64,000 nt of DNA from Algibacter sp045066735 (GTDB lineage: Bacteria; Bacteroidota; Bacteroidia; Flavobacteriales; Flavobacteriaceae). Location of the stretch: contig NZ_JBISHH010000024.1 of NCBI RefSeq assembly GCF_045066735.1, positions 124,001 to 188,000 of the forward strand. Reading direction: 5' to 3'. The position numbers were made by a program, and so were the translations under genes. Below are positions 43,983 to 53,658 of this stretch, piece after piece. Below the pieces are notes generated by a model that ran no database searches, had not been told where the DNA came from, and worked only from the letters and a program-made list of their open reading frames with translations. How positions within the stretch are numbered: the stretch's first letter is position 1; every line of letters begins with the position of its first letter.

Positions 43983-44969
43983 CTAATTCCTTATATGGTT
44001 CTCAAAATTTTTATGTTCGCTTTTTAGCAGCTCTTCGGCCGATAAAGTTTTAAAATAATTAAAAGTAAGTTTCATCCCTTCTTCTCTATCAATTTTTGGA
44101 GACCAATGTAGTAATTTTTTCGCTAATGAAATATCGGGCTGTCTTTGTAATGGATCGTCAACAGGTAATTCCTTATAAATAACCTTCTGTTCAGTCCCAG
44201 TTAATTTAATAATTTCTTCTGCAAAATCCTTGATAGAGATTTCGTGAGGATTCCCAATATTAACAGGCTCCGTATAATCACTAAGTAGTAATCTGTAAAT
44301 TCCCTCTACTTGATCATCTACATAGCAAAAAGATCGAGTTTGAGAACCATCACCAAAAATGGTAAGATCTTCTCCTCTTAGTGCTTGCCCCATAAAAGCA
44401 GGAATTACTCGACCGTCGTTTAATCGCATTCGCGGTCCGTAAGTATTAAATATACGTACAATTCTAGTTTCTAGTCCATGAAACCTATGGTAAGCCATAG
44501 TTATAGACTCCTGAAAACGCTTAGCCTCATCATACACGCCTCTTGGACCAATAGTGTTTACATTACCGTAGTAATTTTCTGTTTGTGGATGTACCAAAGG
44601 ATCTCCATAAACTTCAGAGGTAGACGCAATTAATATGCGTGCTTCTTTAGCCTTTGCTAATCCTAATAAATTATGAGTTCCTAAAGACCCTACTTTCAAT
44701 GTCTGAATTGGGATTTTTAAATAATCTATTGGGCTTGCTGGAGATGCGAAATGCAATATATAATCTAATTCACCTTGAATTTTGATAAACTCGGTAACAT
44801 CATGCTCTATAAACTCAAAGTTTGAATTTTCCTTTAAATGAATAAGGTTTTTGCGATCTCCTGTAATATAATTATCCATTCCAATAACATGGAACCCTTC
44901 TTTAATAAATCGATCGCAGAGGTGAGATCCTAAAAACCCTGCTGCTCCTGTTATTAAAACGTTTTTCAT
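43983..44969 (-). CDS. UDP-glucuronate decarboxylase (UDP-xylose synthase)
   Basis: 328 residues, extended SDR fold. NAD-binding GAAGFLG is at 8-14, TSEVYG at about 117-122, and the catalytic YDEAK gives Tyr146 and Lys150. The segment IGPRGVYDEAKR is specific for UXS. It decarboxylates UDP-glucuronate to UDP-xylose with bound NAD+. The Ugd gene making UDP-glucuronate lies 3 bp upstream, so the pair supplies UDP-GlcA and UDP-xylose for the glycan. Confidence 0.93.
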   Translation of the reverse strand: MKNVLITGAAGFLGSHLCDRFIKEGFHVIGMDNYITGDRKNLIHLKENSNFEFIEHDVTEFIKIQGELDYILHFASPASPIDYLKIPIQTLKVGSLGTHNLLGLAKAKEARILIASTSEVYGDPLVHPQTENYYGNVNTIGPRGVYDEAKRFQESITMAYHRFHGLETRIVRIFNTYGPRMRLNDGRVIPAFMGQALRGEDLTIFGDGSQTRSFCYVDDQVEGIYRLLLSDYTEPVNIGNPHEISIKDFAEEIIKLTGTEQKVIYKELPVDDPLQRQPDISLAKKLLHWSPKIDREEGMKLTFNYFKTLSAEELLKSEHKNFENHIRN

Positions 44970-44972
44970 TAT

Positions 44973-46373
44973 TTAATTTCCGCTACCTATTTTATAGTAT
45001 GTAAAACCAATAGTTTCCATAACCGTTTTATCTAAAACACCTCTACCATCGAATATAAAAGCTGGTTTTTGCATGCTATTATATATTTTTTTCCAATCAT
45101 AATTTTTAAAAGCGTCCCATTCTGTTAGAATTGCAATAGCATGTGAATTGTTACAAGCTTCGTACGGGTCCTCTTTTACGCTTAGCAAGCTTCTGTTCTC
45201 CTCTGAAGAACGACTGTTTAAGTACTCCAAATCAGCATAAATTCTTTCTTCTACTACTTTAGGATCGAACACAGAAATTAAAGCTTCTTCGTATAAAAGA
45301 TTATCAGCAACCTTAATAGCTGGCGATTCTCGAGTGTCGTTTGTATCTTTTTTAAAAGCCCATCCCAGAAATGCAATATTTTTTCCAGAAACGGTATTGT
45401 AAAGTGTTTTTACAATATTATCGGAGAAACGATTTTTTTGATGTTCGTTCATTATTATAACTTGCTCCCAATAATCTGCCGCTTCGTTTAAACCATAGCT
45501 TTTAGCTATATAAACCAAATTTAAAATATCTTTTTGAAAACATGAGCCACCGAAACCAACGGAAGCATTTAAAAACTTAGAACCAATACGACTATCCATA
45601 CCAATGGCTTTTGAAACCTCCCTAACATCAGCTCCTGTTTTTTCACAAATTTCAGACATCGCATTTATAGATGATACACGTTGTGCTAAAAACGCGTTCG
45701 CTGTAAGCTTAGATAACTCCGATGACCACAAATTAGTAGTTAACACTTGTGCTTTTGGAATCCAATTTGTGTATATTTCAACCAAAGAATCCACGGCTTC
45801 TTGACCTTCATTGGTAGATGTATCCCCACCAATTAATACTCTATCGGGAAATAATAAATCTTGAACTGCTGTACCTTCAGCTAAAAACTCTGGGTTTGAT
45901 AATATTTGAAATTGTACACCATTACCTGTATTATCTAAAATGCTTTTAATTGCAGATGCTGTTCTCACTGGTAATGTTGATTTCTCAACAACAATTTTAT
46001 CTTCCTTAGCCACTTGTGCAATTTGCCTAGCACATAACTCAATATATTTTAAATCAGCAGCCATACCTTTCCCTTTCCCATATGTTTTAGTAGGGGTGTT
46101 TACTGAAATAAATATCATTTCAGCCTCATCAATGGCTTTATTTACATCTGTTGAAAAAAATAAATTTCTACCTCTAGTTTCTTTTACAATTTCTGCCAAA
46201 CCTGGTTCAAAAACAGGTAAAGCATTAAAATCACTAGAGTTCCATGCTGCTATTCTCGCTTCATTTATATCTACAATGGTTACTTTAATGTTTGGGCACT
46301 GTTTGGCTATTACTGCCATAGTTGGACCTCCAACGTAACCAGCTCCAATACAACATATATTTTTTATTTTCAT
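44973..46373 (-). CDS. ugd: UDP-glucose 6-dehydrogenase
   Basis: 466 residues. The N-terminal GAGYVGGPTMAVIA binds NAD+. VEKSTLPVRTA and NPEFLAEGTAVQDL are conserved, and the catalytic cysteine is Cys278 in GFGGSCFQKD. Sequence and length resemble the animal-type UGDH (human Cys276) more than the shorter E. coli Ugd. It oxidises UDP-glucose to UDP-glucuronate in two NAD-dependent steps. Coupled to the UXS gene downstream. Confidence 0.95.
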   Translation of the reverse strand: MKIKNICCIGAGYVGGPTMAVIAKQCPNIKVTIVDINEARIAAWNSSDFNALPVFEPGLAEIVKETRGRNLFFSTDVNKAIDEAEMIFISVNTPTKTYGKGKGMAADLKYIELCARQIAQVAKEDKIVVEKSTLPVRTASAIKSILDNTGNGVQFQILSNPEFLAEGTAVQDLLFPDRVLIGGDTSTNEGQEAVDSLVEIYTNWIPKAQVLTTNLWSSELSKLTANAFLAQRVSSINAMSEICEKTGADVREVSKAIGMDSRIGSKFLNASVGFGGSCFQKDILNLVYIAKSYGLNEAADYWEQVIIMNEHQKNRFSDNIVKTLYNTVSGKNIAFLGWAFKKDTNDTRESPAIKVADNLLYEEALISVFDPKVVEERIYADLEYLNSRSSEENRSLLSVKEDPYEACNNSHAIAILTEWDAFKNYDWKKIYNSMQKPAFIFDGRGVLDKTVMETIGFTYYKIGSGN

Positions 46374-46375
46374 TA

Positions 46376-47488
46376 CTAATTTGTTTTACAATTTTTAGAG
46401 TTGCTAACCTCACAAATCAACTTTAAATATTCATTATTTATTAAATTCCAACTAAATTTATTTTGTATTTTTTTTGTGTTTTGTTCTAATAAATTAATAT
46501 TATCTTGTTTTTTAAGTTTTTCAATAAACCCACTAACATCTTTTGGGGTATTAAAATAATATGCATCTTCATTTAGAATAGATTTATTAAAAATATTATC
46601 ATTTGCTATTATCAGTGAATTTGATGCCATTGCTTCTAAAAGAGAAGGGTTTGTTCCTCCAACAGAATGACCATGAAAATAAAGATTTGAGAAGTACCTC
46701 AAATTGTTTAATTCTTCTAGATTGTATATCCCTCCAATAAACCGAATATTAGTATTATGTTCATATTTTTCCTTTAGATATGTTCCAAACTTGTTTACAT
46801 CATGTTTTCCTATAACAAGAAAAGGAGTTTGTTCGGATGATTCATTTACACCATCGAGTATAATTTCAATATTGTTTTCTGGCTCTAACCTAGCTATAAG
46901 CATATTGTACTCATGATTTTTCACATCATATTTGTTTAAAACATCTTTATTAGGTGTTAAAAAAACATCTGCTCCGTAGGCAATATATTTAGATTTCTTT
47001 TCATATTTAGATTTAATATATTCTTGAATTCCTATAGAATCTGAGACTAAATAATCACTACTTTTAATTGCTAATTTTTCAGCATATAATAAAAATCTTT
47101 GTACCTTTTTAGAATATTTAGAACGTTTCCATTCTAATCCATCCATATTAGTTACAATTATAGAGTTTTTAGGGAGAAGCCAATGCCAAATAGAACTACT
47201 AGTATATCCTAATTGTAGAATAACATCAAAACCTTGCTTTCTAGAATCTAATATACAATTTAAATCATATATAAATTGCCCTGCTGCACCCATTTTATTT
47301 TCTGGATCGTAGCAATGCACAATATTAACCCCTTTGTAAAGGTTTTCCCTATAAGGATGTGTATTGGAGTTATACACAAATACATCATGACCTTGTTCGG
47401 CTAGAAAAACCGAAAAAAACTCTGCAAACTGCTCAAACCCTCCATGATAATTAGGTATTCCTCTTGTTCCTATTATTGCTATCTTCAA
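46376..47488 (-). CDS. DUF1972/GT4-type glycosyltransferase
   Basis: 370 residues when started at the TTG at 47488. A further upstream ATG (47539) would add 17 residues that read through the end of the preceding gene and was rejected. The start MKIAIIGTRGIPNYHGGFEQ is the DUF1972 signature found in capsule rhamnosyl- and related transferases. The C-terminal part has the GT4 elements ARLEPENN and HGHSVGGTNPSLLEAMA, with the catalytic Glu. Overlaps the O-antigen ligase-like gene by 38 bp. Sugar specificity unknown, though rhamnose or galactose is common. Confidence 0.87.
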   Translation of the reverse strand: MKIAIIGTRGIPNYHGGFEQFAEFFSVFLAEQGHDVFVYNSNTHPYRENLYKGVNIVHCYDPENKMGAAGQFIYDLNCILDSRKQGFDVILQLGYTSSSIWHWLLPKNSIIVTNMDGLEWKRSKYSKKVQRFLLYAEKLAIKSSDYLVSDSIGIQEYIKSKYEKKSKYIAYGADVFLTPNKDVLNKYDVKNHEYNMLIARLEPENNIEIILDGVNESSEQTPFLVIGKHDVNKFGTYLKEKYEHNTNIRFIGGIYNLEELNNLRYFSNLYFHGHSVGGTNPSLLEAMASNSLIIANDNIFNKSILNEDAYYFNTPKDVSGFIEKLKKQDNINLLEQNTKKIQNKFSWNLINNEYLKLICEVSNSKNCKTN

Positions 47489-48755
47489 AATTTGTGTTTT
47501 TAAGTAAAAAAAGTGTGTTAAAGAAAAACAAGAGTACAATCCCTTTATTTCTCGCTAGATATACTTCAAAGATAAAAACAAATATTATCATTAGCGTAAA
47601 AAAGAGGTGCACATTATTTTTCAACTTGATTGCTATAATTAAACTATATACTAAATATAGTATAAAAAATAAAAAACCAAATAATCCATAAGTAACTAGG
47701 TATTGTATATATTGATTGTGTAAATTAAATCCTTCATACCAGTTTGGTGCGAGATTGTATGTCATATAATAATAATCCAAATAATTTTGAACATCACCTA
47801 AACCATAGCCCGTTAATACTTTTTCATCATCTATTAAATGAAATAAACCAATTTTAAACAGTATTTGCCTTAATTCTAAATCACTAATATTTGTTTTTTC
47901 CTCATAGGAAAATTTTTTTGTATTCAACAAATCTGCCGTAGGCGTGAAGTTTTTAGATTTATATACTAACCCCATAGAGAAACGTTCGTTTAATTTGGGG
48001 ATTAGCAAAACACTTAATGCACTAAAAACGGTAATTATTAAAGTAATTACAACTACTCTTTTAGGTGTGTTTTTATTTATAATTAAATAAAAAGGAAGCA
48101 GCACTAAAAAGCAAAAAATAACAACCTTAGATGCGCAAAAAATAAGGCCCAAAAAATGTATTAATAAAATAAAATACAACCATTTTTTAGAGATCATGCT
48201 TTGTTTTTTAACAACAAAAAAATGTATTATAAATAAAGTAGATATAAAAATATTTGTAGCAAAGTAAACGGGATGCTGATCATAAAGTTTTGTGAATTCA
48301 AAAAAAAACAAACTATCTGAAGTATCTCCAATAAAAACTTTAAAAACATTAATAAACAAAAGAATTACCGTTGCAACTGTAACTCCAACAGAAAAAGAAG
48401 AGACAACCATTATAAAATCCAATTTTCTAGTTATAAAAATGGTTAATATAAAAGGAATTAAAACCATCAATAATAACTTTTCTAGCTGAAAAACACCTTC
48501 GGAGACATCTTTACTAGTTAAAGCACTTACAACTGAAATAAGAAATAGCACAACAGGAGCTATAAAATAAAACGTTTTAAAAGCATGAATCGAAACTTTT
48601 TTCCTTACAACCAATAATACAGCATAACACAGACTAATAATAATAGCCAAATTTCCGAAATTTAATTTAAAGGGAATAGTAAATGCCATTAAGCAAACCA
48701 AGAAAGTTTCTATGTTTCCAAAAACTCGAAACCCTTTTTCAACTATTCCTTTCAT
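47451..48755 (-). CDS. O-antigen ligase/Wzy-like polytopic membrane protein
   Basis: 434 residues with about 10-11 transmembrane helices. A larger periplasmic loop (about 250-330) contains LTGYGLGDVQNYLDYYY and LHNQYIQYLVTYGLFGF, the His-containing pattern of the Wzy_C/WaaL-type O-antigen ligase family. It either polymerises or attaches undecaprenyl-linked glycan units in the periplasm. A second, unrelated-looking Wzy candidate lies at 50063-51256; which one is the polymerase is uncertain. Overlaps both neighbours. Confidence 0.82.
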   Translation of the reverse strand: MKGIVEKGFRVFGNIETFLVCLMAFTIPFKLNFGNLAIIISLCYAVLLVVRKKVSIHAFKTFYFIAPVVLFLISVVSALTSKDVSEGVFQLEKLLLMVLIPFILTIFITRKLDFIMVVSSFSVGVTVATVILLFINVFKVFIGDTSDSLFFFEFTKLYDQHPVYFATNIFISTLFIIHFFVVKKQSMISKKWLYFILLIHFLGLIFCASKVVIFCFLVLLPFYLIINKNTPKRVVVITLIITVFSALSVLLIPKLNERFSMGLVYKSKNFTPTADLLNTKKFSYEEKTNISDLELRQILFKIGLFHLIDDEKVLTGYGLGDVQNYLDYYYMTYNLAPNWYEGFNLHNQYIQYLVTYGLFGFLFFILYLVYSLIIAIKLKNNVHLFFTLMIIFVFIFEVYLARNKGIVLLFFFNTLFLLKNTNFEDSNNRNKRNT

Positions 48756-49923
48756 CTTCTATTAATTCAATCAAACAGTCTACTTTATGCTTCCAAGAAT
48801 GATGATTTAAGTCTATTCTTGGCTTTTCATTTTTAGTCTGCTCTAATTCTGTTTTAAATTCAGTTACATTATTTATTAGATAAAGATACTCTCCAAGTTC
48901 TTCTAAACCATTACCAAGTGTACCTATAACCTTTTTTCCTGTAGCAAGGTACTCATAAACTTTAATTGAATTTGCTCCAGACTTCTGCTCTTCTTTAGTT
49001 ACATAAGGAACAATACAAATATCAAAGTTTTTTACATAATTTGGATAAGCATCATAATGCTTATCTCCTAGGTAATGAAAGTTAGGTGCTTTTTTAAGTC
49101 TGCTAAAAACGTCTTTATCTAAGATTTGTCCAACAAACACAAAAGATATTTTGGGTGTATCTTTTACAATATTATTTATAAGATCAACGTCTAATAATTG
49201 CGTTATTTTTCCTCCAAAACCAATTATTGGTCGTTTTACTTTAGCTAGGTCTACAGGTACATTATTATTGTCTTGATTATTTACAAACCTTCTTAGATCG
49301 ACACCATTTTGAATTAAATATATGTTTTTGGGGTGATACCCATTAGAAAAAAAGCTTAAATTTTCTCTTGCATTTGTAATCCAAAAATCAGAATTATTAC
49401 CATAGCTAGTATACCCTTCCTCTATATAATCTAGTATTGGTTTATAAACTTTAAATTTTGTAAAGTTATCCCATGCATCAAAAACACTAATAGTTGGCTC
49501 AAGTTTTTCAGCCAATTTATAGGCAAATACATTTTGACTTAATAAATTATAGTCCTTAATTTTTAAAAGAGTTAAACTTTCTTGAATAAATTCAACATAT
49601 TCCTTTGTTGAGTAAGCATCAATATACCACCTGTATTTTTCAATAATTTGTTTAAATATACTTTTAGAAATATAATCTATTACAAAAGTATTGTATTGAA
49701 TTTCATATAAGGTAAATCCATTTTTTTGTAGCACCACCTTTCCATCGATTAATTTTTGCTTTTTCTTGACAAAAATCTCTGCAAAGGTTATAGGTCTATT
49801 TATTATTACTTTCGTTAGTTCTTTTCTTTGCGATAAAACTTCAATAAAATGGGCGTCTCTAGTACGAAAGCCTTCTTTTAGAATTTTACGCCAATCATGA
49901 AAAGGAATAATTAATATGTTCAT
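48739..49923 (-). CDS. Glycosyltransferase (GT-B, GT1/GT4-like)
   Basis: 394 residues, no membrane helices. It starts MNILIIPFHDWRKILKEGFR. The C-terminal half has the nucleotide-sugar binding pattern IGFGGKITQLLDVDL and IVPYVTKEEQKSGANSIKVY, followed by EYLATGKKVIGT, typical of GT4-type capsule enzymes. It adds one residue to the repeat unit; donor unknown. A 139-bp gap precedes it, so a new transcript may begin here. Confidence 0.82.
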   Translation of the reverse strand: MNILIIPFHDWRKILKEGFRTRDAHFIEVLSQRKELTKVIINRPITFAEIFVKKKQKLIDGKVVLQKNGFTLYEIQYNTFVIDYISKSIFKQIIEKYRWYIDAYSTKEYVEFIQESLTLLKIKDYNLLSQNVFAYKLAEKLEPTISVFDAWDNFTKFKVYKPILDYIEEGYTSYGNNSDFWITNARENLSFFSNGYHPKNIYLIQNGVDLRRFVNNQDNNNVPVDLAKVKRPIIGFGGKITQLLDVDLINNIVKDTPKISFVFVGQILDKDVFSRLKKAPNFHYLGDKHYDAYPNYVKNFDICIVPYVTKEEQKSGANSIKVYEYLATGKKVIGTLGNGLEELGEYLYLINNVTEFKTELEQTKNEKPRIDLNHHSWKHKVDCLIELIEDERNS

Positions 49924-49943
49924 TTTAAAATTTTTTTTGAATT

Positions 49944-49968
49944 TTTAGCTGATTCTATAGAAGCTAAA
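49944..49968. repeat. Inverted repeat in the 139-bp gap of the polysaccharide cluster
   Basis: TTTAGCT / AGCTAAA with an 11-base spacer, containing the palindrome TTCTATAGAA. It lies between the two sub-clusters. It lacks a T run on the minus strand, so it is not a clear terminator. Confidence 0.35.
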
Positions 49969-50062
49969 TCTTGTTTTTTAACCCCAACGCTTGTTCACAC
50001 TATTATTGCAGGACAAAAGTCTAACTATTCTTGGAGAGAATAGAAACAATATTTTCTCTTAA

Positions 50063-51256
50063 TTAACCTTCTTTATTACTTAGCAACATCAACGAAAGCA
50101 TCATTGATATATCTCCAAATAAATTACTCATAAATAAATAGAGTAACATTATCATTAACAAAACCATCATCGACTCTCTTCTCAAATTTAAGCTTTTTAC
50201 AATTAGTAAAGCGGCCATAAGCGCTACTAACAGTCCAATGATACCAATATCATTGTAGAACCAGATTATTTGCGAAAAATGAATTGTTTTTTTAAACTCC
50301 CCTTTAATAATATCATAATAATCATAAGGTCCATTACCGATCCATTTAAAAGGCTCATAATTTAATTGATAAACAACAACCTGTGGTCTTTTTTCGTACC
50401 CTCTTGTAACGGCTTTATAGGAGTCTTCTGGTGAAAACCGATTTAATATTTGATAAATTTCATTTCCTATAAAACTAGATTTTATCATTAAATTAAATCC
50501 TAAAACCGCCATTAAAAACAAAACTACGATACCTAAAACACCTATTTTTTTATATGACCATAAATAAAAATAAAAAGAAATAACCCCAAAAAGCACCAAC
50601 TTAGTCAGGTTAGATTCCATTATCAATATTGTTATAGATATATATGCTATTAAAAAATAAAACCATTTTGGATTTTCTCCAGATCGTTTTTTAAAAATTA
50701 AGCTCAACATATACATTATTAAAAAAAAGCCTAATGCATGATCAGCCTTAACGGCAAACGAACCAAACATAAAATCTACACTGGCAATTTTCTGATTAGC
50801 CCTGCTTAGCCCAATTAAAAAATTATAACCATATTTCTGTATAAGAATAATTGGTAATTGTATTAAAGCTGTAGTTAAAAACACATTTGAAAGTGTTTTT
50901 TTTAAATCGACCTTTAAAACATTATTTAGTTTCATAAGATATGAAGTAAATAATGGTATTAAAGCAAAATTTAGATAAAGTAATAATTTTAATAAACCAG
51001 ACTTATTTATGACAGCACTAACAGTGATAATAATAATTAAAAATAAATAAACAAAAATAAAGCGGTTAACAATAACCTTTCTTCTTAATAAAATATCAAA
51101 CACAATCAACAAACCTGCATAAGCAGTAAGGCCTAAAGTATATAAAGTACTAGAAACACCTATAAAATACTGAATGAAACCAGAAAAAAGAAAGGTCAAT
51201 GCTATAATACCTAAAAGCAGGTATTTATATATTGTAATTAGTTTAATTTTTAACAC
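50063..51256 (-). CDS. Wzy-like polysaccharide polymerase (polytopic membrane protein)
   Basis: 397 residues with about 10-12 transmembrane helices and a periplasmic loop (about 265-320) containing RFSPEDSYKAVTRGYEKRPQ and WIGNGPYDYY. Little sequence identity to named families is visible, which is normal for Wzy. Its position between glycosyltransferase genes in a Wzx/Wzy-type locus supports the assignment. It overlaps the glycosyltransferase upstream by 14 bp. Confidence 0.7.
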   Translation of the reverse strand: MLKIKLITIYKYLLLGIIALTFLFSGFIQYFIGVSSTLYTLGLTAYAGLLIVFDILLRRKVIVNRFIFVYLFLIIIITVSAVINKSGLLKLLLYLNFALIPLFTSYLMKLNNVLKVDLKKTLSNVFLTTALIQLPIILIQKYGYNFLIGLSRANQKIASVDFMFGSFAVKADHALGFFLIMYMLSLIFKKRSGENPKWFYFLIAYISITILIMESNLTKLVLFGVISFYFYLWSYKKIGVLGIVVLFLMAVLGFNLMIKSSFIGNEIYQILNRFSPEDSYKAVTRGYEKRPQVVVYQLNYEPFKWIGNGPYDYYDIIKGEFKKTIHFSQIIWFYNDIGIIGLLVALMAALLIVKSLNLRRESMMVLLMIMLLYLFMSNLFGDISMMLSLMLLSNKEG

Positions 51257-52361
51257 TTAAAAAGGCCGTTTTTATATTATTAATCTCCGCATTTACATAA
51301 GTATTATGTTTTATATTATTGATTTTAGACAATTCTCGCGGCGATTTTATTAGTTTTACCATGCAATTATACAGATCTTCTTCCTTGTTAGCGTAAGGAA
51401 TTATATGATTTTCGTATAATTCACTGTAGTTATATTCTTTAGGAAATAACGTTGGCTTATTGTATTTTAACATTAAAAACAAGACCCCCGTTTCTTTAGA
51501 TTTCCCGTAAACTTCTTTAACATTATTTTCAGTATAATTGATATTAATATTTCCAATTAAAAAACTAGTCTTAACTACTTCTTTATGAAATATTTCGTTC
51601 TCAATAAACTCGTTCCAAAAACTTATAGATTCAAAATCTAATTTTTGAATCTCAGAAATAAGGTCTCGCTCTTCTTTATCTATTTTAATTATTTTACCTA
51701 GTAAACATAGATTAAGCTCAAAAGAAGGGTACTCCTTGATAATTTTTAAAAAAACTTTTAAAAACATCTTATAATCTCGGCGTTCTGAATTCACTGTTCC
51801 TGGAATAGTAAATTTTATCCTACCTTGACTATTATCTTTAGCTATATAACCTAAATCTGTATCATTAAAAGGGATGTAATATACTTGATTATCAAATAAT
51901 TTATTTTTCAGGATATATTCTTTTACTGTTTGACTAATTACAAGAATGCCTTTCACCCTAATTTTTATAATTTTAAAAAAAACAAAAGCGATAAAACTTC
52001 TTGAATTGACCTCTAATTTTCTATTTAAGAATTTATTAGCATTATGAACAACTTGAATTGACTTAAAACCATAGCGTACAACTAATAATAACACTGAAAA
52101 ATGAAAACTATAAAGCTCCTCTGATATTATTAAGTCTGATTTTGCAAAGAGGTTTTTTTTCAATTTCATAAAAGAAAACAAACTTTCTTTTTCTGTTTTA
52201 ACGTGTAAAGTGGCATTATATCTTAATTTTTCATCAAAATCAAGCCCATTACAAATTATCAAGTCTACAGTATTCTCACCTGAAAACTTATTAATCAAAT
52301 TTTCATAAAAAAACTGATGATTTTTTTTATAATCTACAATTAGTACTACTATTTTTTTCAT
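51243..52361 (-). CDS. Glycosyltransferase-like protein (GT-B)
   Basis: 372 residues. It starts MKKIVVLIVDYKKNHQFFYE. The middle segment VVHNANKFLNRK and the later TIPGTVNSERRDYKMFLKVF recall GT-B enzymes. The C-terminal catalytic glutamate region (SKETGVLFLMLKYNKPTLFP) is divergent. No membrane helices apart from a hydrophobic stretch near 95. The call rests on weak motifs and on location. Overlaps both neighbours by a few bases. Confidence 0.65.
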   Translation of the reverse strand: MKKIVVLIVDYKKNHQFFYENLINKFSGENTVDLIICNGLDFDEKLRYNATLHVKTEKESLFSFMKLKKNLFAKSDLIISEELYSFHFSVLLLVVRYGFKSIQVVHNANKFLNRKLEVNSRSFIAFVFFKIIKIRVKGILVISQTVKEYILKNKLFDNQVYYIPFNDTDLGYIAKDNSQGRIKFTIPGTVNSERRDYKMFLKVFLKIIKEYPSFELNLCLLGKIIKIDKEERDLISEIQKLDFESISFWNEFIENEIFHKEVVKTSFLIGNININYTENNVKEVYGKSKETGVLFLMLKYNKPTLFPKEYNYSELYENHIIPYANKEEDLYNCMVKLIKSPRELSKINNIKHNTYVNAEINNIKTAFLSVKN

Positions 52362-52978
52362 GAAATATATTCTAAATTTTTTCTAATAAACTTAACAGGG
52401 TTACCTGCCCATATTTCATTTTCAGGAATAGACTTAGATACAACACTACCAGCTCCTATAATACTGTTTGATCCAATAGTTACACCTTTTAATATTATTG
52501 AATGGCCTCCAATCCAAGCCCCATTTTTTACTAAAATCGCCGAAGATCTCACTTCTCTATCGGGCATATTTCGCTTATATGGGTTCATTCTTTCTTTATA
52601 ATTTAATGCATGAAAGTCTGTGTCATAAAATTTACAGCCTCCCCCCACTAAAACATCATCTTCTATTTGTATTTTTTTTGAACAAAAGAAAGTTGAATTT
52701 GATATTCCTACATTATTTCCAATTGAGAAAACGCTATTTTTTGCTACAATAATATTAGTTCTAACATCTCCGCCAATTGTATTGTAGTTCTTACCGCTGT
52801 TAATTCGAATATTCTCTCCTAAAAAAATGCTCCCTTTATTTAATACTTTGACTCTTCCGTTTATACTTAATCGCTTAGGTGTCTTTATTTTAAATCTTTT
52901 AAACAGCAAGAAATTATATATAGAATCTATAAATTTGAAAAACACAATATATTTAATTATTCGCTTTATGTTATTCAT
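52358..52978 (-). CDS. Hexapeptide-repeat O-acetyltransferase (Maa/WcaF-like)
   Basis: 206 residues. A hydrophobic N-terminal part is followed by left-handed beta-helix hexapeptide repeats (about 60-190), seen as IIVAKNSVFSIGNNVGISNS and IILKGVTIGSNSIIGAGSVV. The catalytic His lies in the FYDTDFHAL segment typical of acetyl-CoA-dependent sugar acetyltransferases. It probably acetylates one hydroxyl of a repeat-unit sugar. A second acetyltransferase gene lies 6 bp upstream. Confidence 0.88.
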   Translation of the reverse strand: MNNIKRIIKYIVFFKFIDSIYNFLLFKRFKIKTPKRLSINGRVKVLNKGSIFLGENIRINSGKNYNTIGGDVRTNIIVAKNSVFSIGNNVGISNSTFFCSKKIQIEDDVLVGGGCKFYDTDFHALNYKERMNPYKRNMPDREVRSSAILVKNGAWIGGHSIILKGVTIGSNSIIGAGSVVSKSIPENEIWAGNPVKFIRKNLEYIS

Positions 52979-52984
52979 TCTTAT

Positions 52985-53656
52985 TTAGGTATTATATTTT
53001 TTTTCCAATTTCTGCATATCATTCATCAATTCTATATTCTCTTTTAACCAAGCTTCTTTTTTATTCCACCATTTAAAATCCAATAGAAACTTAATCATAT
53101 CTTCTTTATACCTATACTTTAATGTTTTAGATGGAACACCTCCAACAATAGCATACGGTGGCACATCTTTAGTAACCACAGCTCCAGCTAAAACTACAGC
53201 TCCATCTCCTATTGTAACGCCTCCAACGATTAATACGCGCTCCCCTATCCAGCAGTCATTTCCAATTATTGCCGAATATTTCTCACTTTTATCCATAAAT
53301 CGTAATTCCTCAAACCTTTGCTTACTAGTAAATGTACCTCCATTCTGTTTTCTCAGTGAAAAGAATACAGGACTAGTAGAAACAAAAGGATTAGTAAATG
53401 GATGAATACCATTTAAAACTTTAACATCTGGGGCGATAGATGTGTACCGCCCTATTTTGCCTAAAATATTAGAATTTGGCCCTATGTATGATCCAAAACC
53501 TAGTTCTCCTCCAAAAAAAGAATTAGGGTGTAGCTTATTCATGCCTTCAAAAACCGAATTTTTAGCAATATCTACAGAAAAATCAAACTTGACCAACTGC
53601 CTATATTTAATTTTATAATACACAAATTTTAAAACTCTTTTAATCAGGCTTGACAT
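52985..53656 (-). CDS. CatB-like O-acetyltransferase (hexapeptide family)
   Basis: 223 residues. Hexapeptide repeats (GEL...SYIGPNSNILGKIGRYTSI) surround the CatB-type catalytic motif VLNGIHPFTNPFVSTSP, with its active-site His. IIGNDCWIGERVLIVGGVTI and YAIVGGVPSKTLKYRY follow. It transfers acetyl from acetyl-CoA to a sugar hydroxyl. It differs clearly in sequence from the acetyltransferase downstream, so two different positions or sugars may be acetylated. Confidence 0.9.
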   Translation of the reverse strand: MSSLIKRVLKFVYYKIKYRQLVKFDFSVDIAKNSVFEGMNKLHPNSFFGGELGFGSYIGPNSNILGKIGRYTSIAPDVKVLNGIHPFTNPFVSTSPVFFSLRKQNGGTFTSKQRFEELRFMDKSEKYSAIIGNDCWIGERVLIVGGVTIGDGAVVLAGAVVTKDVPPYAIVGGVPSKTLKYRYKEDMIKFLLDFKWWNKKEAWLKENIELMNDMQKLEKKYNT

Positions 53657-53658
53657 TT

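Noticed and set aside
50063..52361. CRISPR array or tandem repeats in the AT-rich polysaccharide region
   Set aside because: No regularly spaced direct repeats were seen; the repetitive look is due to A/T runs.
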